Shown here: positions 26,951 to 34,332 of the stretch, piece by piece
How positions within the stretch are numbered: position 1 is the first letter of the stretch
Layout of the letters: each line of letters opens with the position of its first letter
Assembly (NCBI RefSeq): GCF_028712425.1
Contig: NZ_JAQTQD010000013.1
Coordinates: 1-64,000 of the forward strand
Direction of reading: 5' to 3'
DNA: 64,000 nt
From: Methanoregula sp.
GTDB taxonomy: Archaea > Halobacteriota > Methanomicrobia > Methanomicrobiales > Methanospirillaceae
Translations under genes and position numbers: made by a program
Notes under the pieces: model-generated
Seen by the model: only the letters and a program-made list of their open reading frames with translations
What the model was told of the DNA's origin: nothing
The model's database searches: none

Positions 26951-27688
26951 ATGCGAAGACTGAACTTCCTCTGTATTGCGCTTGCCATCCTCATGGTGGC
27001 AGTGGTAGGCACCGTTGCTGCGGCAACGGGGGATTCGTCGGCAGACAAGGTCATCCATGCCCAGGGAAGCGGCAATATCATCGGGACGCCCGACCGGGCG
27101 CAGGTGACATTGGCCGTCCAGACCGAGAATGCCGATGTCAAGGTGGCCCAGGAACAGAATGCCGCCAAGATGACCAAGGTTATCGATGCCCTTGTGGCGG
27201 CAGGCATCCCCCGTGACGCCCTCAAGACAACCGGGTACAACATCTATGCCACGTACGATGACTCGGCCAAGGGGTTCCTTGATCCCAAGGTCAAGTCCTA
27301 CCAGGTGACAAACACCTTAACCATCACCCTCCACGACGTCTCCAGGACCGGGGAAGTGATCGACCTTGCAGTGGCAAACGGTGCAAACCAGGCAAACTCA
27401 ATCCAGTTCATGCTCTCGGATGCACAGGCCACAGCCCTGCGGAACGAGGCCTTAATGAAGGCCGTGACCAATGCCCGTGCAGATGCCGAGGCAGTTGCCA
27501 GTGCCATGGGTGTCAGCATCACCGGAACAGGGAATGTCGAGATCTACCAGGGCTACATGCCGGTTGTCTTCTCCAATTATGCGCAGGACGCATCTGGCAG
27601 GGTAGAAAAAGCTGCAACCACCACACCCATCCAGTCCGGGGATATCACGGTCAATGCGCAGGTCTCCGTGACCTACACCTACCAGTAA
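26951..27688 (+). CDS. Exported SIMPL (DUF541) domain protein
   Basis: A 245-residue secreted or membrane-anchored protein. The N-terminus MRRLNFLCIALAILMVAVVGTVAA is a clear signal peptide or anchor. The mature part is a SIMPL domain: IHAQGSGNIIGTPDRAQVTLAVQTENADV at its start, TGYNIYATYDDSAKG and SYQVTNTLTITLHDVS in the middle, then ARADAEAVASAMGVSI and a closing ITVNAQVSVTYTYQ. Bacterial relatives (BP26, YggE) are periplasmic, oligomeric and linked to stress tolerance; a role in this archaeon is unknown. The preceding ATG at 26948 is an equal start. A T7 run follows the stop. Confidence 0.87.
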   Translation: MRRLNFLCIALAILMVAVVGTVAAATGDSSADKVIHAQGSGNIIGTPDRAQVTLAVQTENADVKVAQEQNAAKMTKVIDALVAAGIPRDALKTTGYNIYATYDDSAKGFLDPKVKSYQVTNTLTITLHDVSRTGEVIDLAVANGANQANSIQFMLSDAQATALRNEALMKAVTNARADAEAVASAMGVSITGTGNVEIYQGYMPVVFSNYAQDASGRVEKAATTTPIQSGDITVNAQVSVTYTYQ

Positions 27689-27692
27689 TCTC

Positions 27693-27699
27693 TTTTTTT
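27693..27699 (+). terminator. Oligo-T terminator after the SIMPL-domain gene
   Basis: Seven thymines begin four bases after the TAA stop, a typical archaeal intrinsic termination signal. Confidence 0.5.
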
Positions 27700-27848
27700 C
27701 TCATCCCGCTGCACGCTCTTCACAATGTTTTTAATTTCGCAGCGTGATCATTTCATAAAACCAGCATGTGTGCCGGGAATTCCGGTATACGATAGCAGAA
27801 ATCTCGAATATCCATCAATCAGCGGATACAATAGGATTGATTTTCACA

Positions 27849-28292
27849 ATGGAGCGCACGATCGGTTTTAAGGAGAGAAGGTATATTGAAGAGCTGCGAA
27901 TCCTCACCAAGGCAACCGCCCTGGACTGCGTAATCGATGACCGGTTCGACCGGGTCATCTACGTGATCCGGCAGGGTGACATGGGCCTTGCGATCGGGAA
28001 GAAAGGCGAGAACATCAAACGGCTGCAGAATGTCCTCGGCAAGCGGATCGAGATGGTCGAATTCGCCGAGACGCCGGATGCGTTCATTGCCAATATCTTC
28101 AAGCCGGCCGAGGTCACGAGGGTGGAACGATCGTCCCCGGAGGTACCGGTGAATGTTCTTGTGCGGCAGAGAAGCGACCTCGGGATTGCCATCGGGAAAG
28201 CCGGGTGCAATATCGAGAAGGCCCGGGTCCTCTGCCGGCGGTTCTACAACACCGAGGTCGGGGAAGTCCTGCTCGAAAAGGAGGAAGCATGA
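27849..28292 (+). CDS. nusA: Archaeal NusA-like transcription factor (two KH domains)
   Basis: A 147-residue archaeal NusA homologue consisting of only the KH1-KH2 RNA-binding part. Both KH signatures are visible: DMGLAIGKKGENIKRLQNVLG and DLGIAIGKAGCNIEKARVLC. The first lies near residue 50 and the second near 113. The length is normal for the archaeal form, which lacks the N-terminal polymerase-binding and S1 domains of bacteria. The ATG at 27849 (MERTIGFKERRYIEELRIL) is the usual start; reading frame to 27768 is not used. It overlaps hisE by 4 bp. Confidence 0.9.
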   Translation: MERTIGFKERRYIEELRILTKATALDCVIDDRFDRVIYVIRQGDMGLAIGKKGENIKRLQNVLGKRIEMVEFAETPDAFIANIFKPAEVTRVERSSPEVPVNVLVRQRSDLGIAIGKAGCNIEKARVLCRRFYNTEVGEVLLEKEEA

Positions 28293-28591
28293 AGACGCCT
28301 GTCGACCCGAAGGTCATAGCCGAACTCTGGCAGATCATCTGCGACCGTGCCGATCACCCGAAAGAGGGGTCCTATACCACCCGGCTTCTGGCGGATGAGA
28401 AGGGGATCGACAAGGTGCTGGAGAAGGTGGGCGAGGAGTCCACCGAGTTCATCCTTGCCGTCAAGAACGGCGTTCCCGAGCGGACGGCGAGCGAGGCTGC
28501 CGACCTGTTCTTCCACGTGCTCGTTGCGCTCCGTGCCTCGGGCGTGAGCCTCGCTGACGTGATAAAGGAACTGGAACACCGCAGGAAATGA
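28289..28591 (+). CDS. hisE: Phosphoribosyl-ATP pyrophosphatase
   Basis: A 100-residue all-helical pyrophosphohydrolase that catalyses the second step of histidine synthesis. The MazG-like metal-binding helices are present: DKVLEKVGEESTEFILAVKN (the EExxE motif) and ASEAADLFFHVLVAL (the ExxD motif). The N-terminal SYTTRLLADEKG stretch is typical of HisE. Translation begins at the ATG overlapping the nusA stop, with AAGGAGGAAGC upstream. There are no other his genes in the window. Confidence 0.93.
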   Translation: MKTPVDPKVIAELWQIICDRADHPKEGSYTTRLLADEKGIDKVLEKVGEESTEFILAVKNGVPERTASEAADLFFHVLVALRASGVSLADVIKELEHRRK

Positions 28592-28613
28592 TGCGGGTAC
28601 CCGGAGACTCCCG

Positions 28614-29066
28614 TTATTTCTGGAGAAACGCCATCAGGTCGACTACCTGCGGGAGGTCCTCGTTTTTCTGTGCTGCCGTGGCAAGAACGGTCTCTTCCAC
28701 AAAGATCGGGACGTCGCCCCTGAGTGCCAGCGCAATCCCGTCGCTCGGGCGGCAGTCCAGGTATTCCTCGTGCCGGTTGTTCATAAAGACGAGCTGCGCA
28801 TAGTAGACACCGTCATCGATACTGTCGATCTGGAGCGAGCGCAGGGTGATGGAGAACTTTGCGCAGAGGTCCAAAAAGAGGTCGTGCGTAAAGGGGCGGG
28901 GCAGCACCTCCCGGTTCTTTGCGCTGTTGATGGAGACTGCCTCCCAGATCCCGATGAAGATCGGGAGGAATCTGTCGGAACCGTCCGTGAGGATCACGAG
29001 GGGGACCGTTGCCGTCTCACCGGTAGCCATGAAGACACCTTTGACCTCGCAACGGACCTGTGTCAT
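28614..29066 (-). CDS. Bifunctional nuclease (DUF151) family protein
   Basis: A 150-residue protein of the DUF151/BFN family. The core runs VPLVILTDGSDRFLPIFIGIWEAVSI, then RPFTHDLFLDLCAKF and a final RPSDGIALALRGDVPIFV motif. Plant and bacterial relatives have DNase and RNase activity in vitro; the physiological role is not established. The gene converges with hisE, with only 22 bases between them. Confidence 0.9.
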   Translation of the reverse strand: MTQVRCEVKGVFMATGETATVPLVILTDGSDRFLPIFIGIWEAVSINSAKNREVLPRPFTHDLFLDLCAKFSITLRSLQIDSIDDGVYYAQLVFMNNRHEEYLDCRPSDGIALALRGDVPIFVEETVLATAAQKNEDLPQVVDLMAFLQK

Positions 29067-29104
29067 GCCAGTGCACAGTGATTGCTGTCAACCGTGATAA
29101 GGAT

Positions 29105-30160
29105 TCAGGTGGAAGGCGGCGGTGGCGGGCAGTTCCCCTCTTCGAGACAGGCCCGGGCTTCCCGCCGGACAATGATGATGCTTGAGAGGATGCCGAGCGC
29201 GATATTGAAGTAATAGAGGACAATGCGCCAGAGCACGACAAAGATCCCGACAACCCCGGCCGGGAGGAAGAGGGCGTACATGGATGTGGCGCCGACTTCT
29301 GCAATGCCCGAGCTCCCCGGGGTTAAGGGGAGCATCATCAGGATTGCGAGGATGAGCTGGATGACGAACGACTCCAGGATGAGCGGGGGTTGTCCGAGCC
29401 CCACGAGGATGAGGGATGCGGTGATGATCTCGGAGACCCAGTAGAGGAGGGTAAAGATCATTCCCCAGACGAGCCCTCCTTTTGCCGTGTGGACAAACCG
29501 GACCGTTGATCCCTGAAAATTATCAATTTCCTTGTCTGCCCGTACCAGCAGCGACTCGACCCGGGAATTCTCCCACGTACGGGTCAGCCACCGCGTGCAG
29601 CGTGCGACGACCCGCTTCACCACATCCGGGCGCCGTATGGCCAGGTAGAAGAGGAAGAGGCACCCGGCAACGAAGATCCAGGTGACAAAGACCATGATCT
29701 CCGAGACCGTTCCGAGCTGCTTCCACTGGTCGGTCAGGACAATCATGGAGAAAGCGGCCAGAGCTGCAAGGGCGATCCCATCGAGGACCCGTTCCATAAT
29801 GACTACCGCAGTCGCATCCCCGAGAGGGACATTTGCCTTGTAGAGTTCGTGGACCCGGACCGGCTCTCCCCCTGCCTGTGCCGGTGTGATTGCTGAAGCG
29901 AGGAGGTTTGCAAAGACCAGGTTCAGGCTGTACCAGAATCCGACACGGTAGCCAAGCGAACCCGCCATCATCTTGACCCGCATGGCCCAGAAGCACATGG
30001 TCAGGAGGTGGGTGAGGAATGCAAGGAGGAGGAACCAGGGATTGATCTGGGTAAGGTAGGTGATGGTGTTCTCGTTGATGGTGAGGAGGAGGATAACCAC
30101 GAGGACGGCAAGGGAGAACCCGACGGAAATATAGAGCCATTTCAACTGAGACTTGTCCAT
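29105..30160 (-). CDS. Flippase-like (UPF0104/AglD-type) membrane protein
   Basis: A 351-residue polytopic membrane protein of the lysylphosphatidylglycerol synthase transmembrane-domain superfamily. About eight helices are visible, and the conserved AITPAQAGGEPVRVHELYKANVPLGDATAVVIMERVLDG block is highly characteristic. A C-terminal MLPLTPGSSGIAEVGAT motif is also typical. Relatives act with polyprenyl-linked glycans, for example haloarchaeal AglD in N-glycosylation, or as putative lipid flippases; the exact role here is unknown. M9 of the longest frame (MDKSQLKWLY at 30160) is used as start. It is transcribed away from the DUF357 gene's promoter side on the same strand. Confidence 0.85.
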   Translation of the reverse strand: MDKSQLKWLYISVGFSLAVLVVILLLTINENTITYLTQINPWFLLLAFLTHLLTMCFWAMRVKMMAGSLGYRVGFWYSLNLVFANLLASAITPAQAGGEPVRVHELYKANVPLGDATAVVIMERVLDGIALAALAAFSMIVLTDQWKQLGTVSEIMVFVTWIFVAGCLFLFYLAIRRPDVVKRVVARCTRWLTRTWENSRVESLLVRADKEIDNFQGSTVRFVHTAKGGLVWGMIFTLLYWVSEIITASLILVGLGQPPLILESFVIQLILAILMMLPLTPGSSGIAEVGATSMYALFLPAGVVGIFVVLWRIVLYYFNIALGILSSIIIVRREARACLEEGNCPPPPPST

Positions 30161-30242
30161 TGACGTACCCCGGTAATTCTGCAACTGTCAGTCTAACAGG
30201 TTATAGGGCAAAGTATATACTTTTTCTTTCGCCGGTTCCCCG

Positions 30243-30824
30243 TCAGTCCACGGTGAAGATTTCGTGGTTTGCATGGATGGCAAAGAGACCGGATCCGACC
30301 CCGGCATCGAGCCAGCCGTGGCCATAGCTGAAGCAGGATAAAGCGTCTTCTCTCCTTCCCTCCGAAGCCTCCCGGCTCCCGTTCTCCAGGTAGATCCCTG
30401 CAATGAACAGCACTTGTCCTGCAAAGGCATGCGCAGGTGTCCCGGGGGCCGGTGCAGGGGTTACCGAGGCAATGGCAGTCTGAAGGAGCCGCGCATACCG
30501 TCCGGTCTTCTCGCCCAGTTTCAGGAAGTGGGTGGCCGGCACCCGTTCCGCCGGGGTGGCAAAGGGGCACCGGGAGTTCCCGCCGGAACAGGCGAGCGCC
30601 CCGGACGCGATGCCGCAGTGGAGCCATCCCAGGCCGTACAGGAACGCGGCAAGGGCGTTGACCGGATCATCTATGGAAAGGAATGTCCGGCCATCACTCT
30701 CGTACGCGGATGCCATCCGGAGCACGGCATCCCCGGTCTTCCCAAGCAGTGTCCCCTCCGGTGCACTGCACGTTGTCTGTTCAAGGGCCGATGCAAGCAC
30801 TGTTGCGCATTCTGCGATCCTCAT
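30243..30824 (-). CDS. DUF357 family protein with a duplicated motif
   Basis: A 193-residue helical protein. The DUF357 signature, an acidic residue followed by a [20 protein letters not shown] helix, appears twice: at about residues 52-78 and again near the C-terminus as [22 protein letters not shown]. The second copy is the better match. The family is archaeal and of unknown function. The start overlaps the dphB stop by 4 bp, so the two are coupled, which suggests a link to translation. Four cysteines in the first half (TTCSAP, LHCGIAS, LACSGG, SRCPFAT) are not typical of the family. Confidence 0.78.
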   Translation of the reverse strand: MRIAECATVLASALEQTTCSAPEGTLLGKTGDAVLRMASAYESDGRTFLSIDDPVNALAAFLYGLGWLHCGIASGALACSGGNSRCPFATPAERVPATHFLKLGEKTGRYARLLQTAIASVTPAPAPGTPAHAFAGQVLFIAGIYLENGSREASEGRREDALSCFSYGHGWLDAGVGSGLFAIHANHEIFTVD

Positions 30825-31570
30825 AGGCCGGCGAACATCTCCAGGTACTCCCGCTCCATATCGTGCAGTTCCGCCGGCACGATCAGGATGTGGAGTGGCG
30901 GACCGAAATCACAGGCCCTGACCAACTCTTCCGGCCCTGCCCGTACCACCGGCTCACCGGACCCTGCCCGGGCAATGCCCACGTACAGCGGGATTTTGGC
31001 CTTCCGTGCCGCTGCCATCTCCTCCAGCAGGGCAACGGCTTCCGGCACGGTCATGTACCGTTCGTCCTGGATGTCAAGATAGACCAGCGTATGGAGCCGC
31101 TGGGACAGGTTTGTCAGGATGACGTCAAGGGGCGTTGTCGGGAACCAGTTCTTCTGCGGGAATGGAAGGGAACAGGACTTCCCGAACCGGTAGTTCTGGA
31201 GCCCCGAGAGGCCGCAGACAGCGCTCGCGATGGAGGCGGCATGGATGATCGCGGTCCTGATCCCTCTTTCTGCAGCCCGCATACGGAGGTCGGCATGGGT
31301 TGTTGAGACCATCGGGTCTCCCGCGCAGAGAAACACCACGTCTTTCTCCGCGGCCTCGTCCAGCATTGCGCCGGGATCCTGTTCTACATCGGACCGGTAC
31401 AGCGGGGTAACGGGCCTCCCGTAATATTCCTCAAGTTCCTCCCGCGTTGCACCCATGAGGCGCGACGTGTAGCATTCAAGGTAGACCCTGTCCGCGTTCC
31501 GGATACGAACGAGCCCCTTTTCCGATACGTCCGTCTTGTCAAAGAGGCCAAGGCCGATGAACGTCAGCAT
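30821..31570 (-). CDS. dphB: Diphthine synthase
   Basis: A 249-residue S-adenosylmethionine-dependent methyltransferase of the tetrapyrrole-methylase fold. It methylates the modified histidine of elongation factor 2 on the route to diphthamide. Key stretches are [19 protein letters not shown] at the start, [50 protein letters not shown] and [19 protein letters not shown]. The sequence is complete and of normal length. The dphB-DUF357 pair is read on the minus strand after the KaiC-GTPase genes. Confidence 0.95.
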   Translation of the reverse strand: MLTFIGLGLFDKTDVSEKGLVRIRNADRVYLECYTSRLMGATREELEEYYGRPVTPLYRSDVEQDPGAMLDEAAEKDVVFLCAGDPMVSTTHADLRMRAAERGIRTAIIHAASIASAVCGLSGLQNYRFGKSCSLPFPQKNWFPTTPLDVILTNLSQRLHTLVYLDIQDERYMTVPEAVALLEEMAAARKAKIPLYVGIARAGSGEPVVRAGPEELVRACDFGPPLHILIVPAELHDMEREYLEMFAGL

Positions 31571-31585
31571 GTTCTCCCGTCCCGG

Positions 31586-32758
31586 TCAGTACCTGAACTG
31601 GGTTATCGAGTCCACGAGCGATTCAAGGACGAAATTCACATCAGTTTTCCGGGTTGCCGAGATCTGGTAGAGGGGGACCTCGTTGCTGATCGCAAGAACC
31701 CTACGGATCAGTTCCGGGTCGAGTGTTCCCGTCAGGTCGTTCTTATTTACCACAACGGCAAACGGGATCCTCCGTCGTGCAATCATGTCGCTCAGGAGGC
31801 GAGCCCGGGGGAGCTGGTCCGCGTTTGTAGCGTCGATGATAAGGAGCGCCCCCATCGCGTGCCCGAGATAAGAAGGCAGGAGGGAATCGAAGCGCTCCTG
31901 CCCCGGTGTCCCGTAGAGCGTGATGTCGAAATCCTTCCACCGGATCCAGCCGAAATCCAGCGCTACCGTTGTCATGCCTCCCTCCTGTGCCTTCCGGTCA
32001 ACAGAGTGCCCCTCATCCGCGGCATTGAGGACAAACGTTGATTTCCCCGATGAAGCCGGACCCGTGACCACGATACGGGGGATGTAGGGAATGATCCTTC
32101 CCTCGCCAATGATGAACGGGACCGAGCGGACGGGCAGATCTGCCCACGAGGTATGGACAAGGGTGAAATAATTGAACTGCGGGAAGGGCCGGAACGACGA
32201 GCGGATGGCAAGCACGAGATCGAACTTCATGTCGCGGATGAAATGTTCAGGGAGATCCGGGCCCTCCAGGTTCAGGTGTTCGATGATAAGCGTGATCCCG
32301 TTTTTCCTCTCCATCTCCTGCACCGAGATGAAGATCACGGCTGCGGCATCGGTCCCGAACTCCTCGTTTAAAAGATCGAAATAGACAAAGATGATATCCA
32401 CGTCATGCTGGCGGCAGAGTTTCCGGATCCGCGCCTGCAGTTCGCGTGCCCTTCCCTCCGGCGACCTGCTGCTCTTTAAGATCCGTTCCCAATCGATGGC
32501 ATCGAAGAAGGTGACCGGTGCCATGGCAAGATCGGGCCGGGGCCCGTACATTGCCTGCACATCGTTCCGGAATGCATCGACCGTTGTGTTCGGGAGGACG
32601 ACAAGGCAGGATTGTTTCTTTGCCAGTGCACAGGACAGGGTCGAGATCATGAAGAGCTGGCCGTCAACCCCGGGTTCAAGGCTGTACAGCACTTTACTGC
32701 CCTCCGGGATACCGCTTCCGAGCATCTCGTCCAGGCCGCTTATCCCGGTCGAGATCAT
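31586..32758 (-). CDS. Fusion of a degenerate KaiC/RecA-like domain with a small GTPase
   Basis: A 390-residue two-domain protein. Residues 1-225 look like a RecA/KaiC fold (MISTGISGLDEMLGSGIPEGS opening), but the Walker A position reads EPGVDGQLF and has lost the GKT, so ATP hydrolysis is doubtful. Residues 228-390 form a Ras-like GTPase with G1 GPASSGKST (233-241), G2 threonines near 263, G3 GTPGQERF (283-290), G4 NKND (338-341) and G5 SAT (367-369). The G3 begins GTPG instead of DTPG. It overlaps by 4 bp the gene for a second degenerate KaiC-like protein, so the two are likely partners in a signalling complex. Confidence 0.85.
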   Translation of the reverse strand: MISTGISGLDEMLGSGIPEGSKVLYSLEPGVDGQLFMISTLSCALAKKQSCLVVLPNTTVDAFRNDVQAMYGPRPDLAMAPVTFFDAIDWERILKSSRSPEGRARELQARIRKLCRQHDVDIIFVYFDLLNEEFGTDAAAVIFISVQEMERKNGITLIIEHLNLEGPDLPEHFIRDMKFDLVLAIRSSFRPFPQFNYFTLVHTSWADLPVRSVPFIIGEGRIIPYIPRIVVTGPASSGKSTFVLNAADEGHSVDRKAQEGGMTTVALDFGWIRWKDFDITLYGTPGQERFDSLLPSYLGHAMGALLIIDATNADQLPRARLLSDMIARRRIPFAVVVNKNDLTGTLDPELIRRVLAISNEVPLYQISATRKTDVNFVLESLVDSITQFRY

Positions 32759-33477
32759 GGGAGGATGGTCACCTGACCTTTCGAGACGGAGAATTTCATC
32801 CAGTCTCCCTGCATGCCGGGAAGCCCGCGGATGCGCATCATGTTGACATTCTGCTCGATCTTGACCTCGATGACACAGTTCATCAGCTGCTTGATCAAGG
32901 AGAGTGTCTTGTCATCGAAGGACTCGTTGTTGAGGAGATAGACTCCCACGCCTTCGATCTTCTTCAGTTTTGCCGTGAGCACATGGAGGAACTGGTACAG
33001 CACTTCGAGCCGGCGGTACATCAGGAGGGTGGAGATGGAGTTGACACAGAACCGGATCGGCGGCGGAAACAGGCCGGTCTCGCCGTCGGCAAAATCCCCC
33101 TCGAAAATGCATTCCACCATGTTCGAGAACTTGATCCCGATGCCGGTCAGGTCCGTGGGGCTGGAGACGAACATCAGCCGGGTGGTGTCGGTGATGCCCG
33201 GTGTCGAGCTCTTGGTGATGGCATCAATCACGCCGGTGAACCGCTTGTCGGCCCCGGCTACCTTGAATGCGTCGACCACTTCGGCAGCGCGTTCATTGGT
33301 CGAGAGTACGATGGCGTACTCGCCCGGTATTGGTTTTGTCAGTGCGTACGCCAGCTGGTCGGCGGCACTCATGGGCGGACCTAAGATGAGGATATTGGTC
33401 CCGGCATCAAAACCGCCGGTCTTCTCGTCTATCTGCGCGATACCCGATTTATAGGTGTACATTGATCGATTGATCAT
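32755..33477 (-). CDS. Degenerate RecA/KaiC-like ATPase-fold protein
   Basis: A 240-residue KaiC-like protein with a start typical of the family (MYTYKSGIAQIDEKTGGFDAGTNILILGPPMSAADQLAYAL). The Walker A loop GPPMSAADQ lacks the lysine and threonine, while the rest of the fold (YAIVLSTNERAAEVVDAF, RFCVNSISTLLMYRRLEVLYQFLHVL, then GVGVYLLNNESFDD) is kept. It probably binds partners rather than hydrolysing ATP. A TATA-like TTATAAG lies at 33491-33499 on the minus strand, only 18-33 bases from the possible starts at 33477 and 33462. The transcript is therefore nearly leaderless. It forms a two-gene operon with the KaiC-GTPase fusion. Confidence 0.78.
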   Translation of the reverse strand: MINRSMYTYKSGIAQIDEKTGGFDAGTNILILGPPMSAADQLAYALTKPIPGEYAIVLSTNERAAEVVDAFKVAGADKRFTGVIDAITKSSTPGITDTTRLMFVSSPTDLTGIGIKFSNMVECIFEGDFADGETGLFPPPIRFCVNSISTLLMYRRLEVLYQFLHVLTAKLKKIEGVGVYLLNNESFDDKTLSLIKQLMNCVIEVKIEQNVNMMRIRGLPGMQGDWMKFSVSKGQVTILP

Positions 33478-33564
33478 TTTATCAGAAAGACTTATAATCT
33501 CTCCTGTCGGGCCGGGTAGCGAAGATGTCGTATCAACGGGTGGAGCCGCTCCTGGCCCCGGCAA

Positions 33565-33609
33565 TTTTTAGGCATTCCGAAATATTTTAGCATTAGGGAA
33601 GCCTAAAAG
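33565..33609 (+). promoter_or_regulatory. Promoter with DtxR-type operator for the feo operon
   Basis: TTTTTAGGC (33565-33573) and GCCTAAAAG (33601-33609) are inverted copies that flank AAATATTTTAG, a probable TATA box about 30 bases before the ATG at 33616. TTAGGC/GCCTAA half-sites are the usual targets of metal-dependent DtxR-family repressors. Binding by the regulator encoded directly downstream would cover the promoter and switch off the operon when iron is plentiful; this is inferred. Confidence 0.65.
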
Positions 33610-33615
33610 TAATGG

Positions 33616-34332
33616 ATGGCGTCGGAGCAACTGGAAGAATATCTCGAGAGTATTCTGGACATCGAGGAGAAACACGGGATCGCCCGGACATCCGCGATTG
33701 CCAAGTGTGTCAAGGTGGCGCCCGCGAGCGTGACGGAGGCTCTCCAGGCCCTCTCCGATAAAGGCTTCGTGAAGTACGAGCCCTACAAGGGGGCAACCCT
33801 GACAGAGCGGGGCCGGGAGATGGCGCGGAAGGTGAAGCGCCGGCACCGGCTCCTCGAGGTCTTCTTAACCGATGTGCTCCATATCACCAGGGATAATGTC
33901 CATGACGAAGCCTGTAAAATGGAGCACACCCTCTCGGACGAGACGGAGTGTGCGCTCTGTAAGCTGCTCAATGCCCCGGCCCGGTGCCCCCACGGCAGCC
34001 TGATCGAGGCTTGCGACCGGAAGGTGGAGAGCTGCTCGGCCTGTCTCGATGAAGGGCAGGCCCCGCCCGCTCCCGCCCGCGAGGAACCGCTGCTCCCGGT
34101 CACCTCCCTTGCTCCCGGTCAGAAAGGGACCATCGCGTTCATCCGGGGCGATACCAGCGTTGTCCAGCGGTTGACGGATCTTGGTCTCACCCTCAAAACC
34201 GAGATCCAGCTGGTCAGGAAGGCCCCCCTTCTCGGGCCGGTGGAGATTGCTGTCCGGAGGACAAAGCTGGCAATCGACCATGCTATCGCCGATCACATCT
34301 TTGTCACTCCCTGTGGTGAGAAGAGCAGATGA
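33616..34332 (+). CDS. DtxR-family metal-dependent repressor fused to FeoA domain
   Basis: A 238-residue regulator. Residues 1-70 are the winged helix-turn-helix (EQLEEYLESILDIEEKHGIARTSAIAKCVKVAPASVTEAL), followed by the metal-binding dimerisation domain (HRLLEVFLTDVLHI, DEACKMEHTLSDE). A cysteine-rich segment, ECALCKLLNAPARCPHG then CDRKVESCSAC, links to a FeoA/SH3-like domain at about 162-235. The cysteines may hold extra metal. It is coupled by a 4-bp overlap to feoB, so it likely represses its own iron transporter. The start ATG lies about 30 bases from a TATA-like element inside the palindromic operator. Confidence 0.9.
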   Translation: MASEQLEEYLESILDIEEKHGIARTSAIAKCVKVAPASVTEALQALSDKGFVKYEPYKGATLTERGREMARKVKRRHRLLEVFLTDVLHITRDNVHDEACKMEHTLSDETECALCKLLNAPARCPHGSLIEACDRKVESCSACLDEGQAPPAPAREEPLLPVTSLAPGQKGTIAFIRGDTSVVQRLTDLGLTLKTEIQLVRKAPLLGPVEIAVRRTKLAIDHAIADHIFVTPCGEKSR

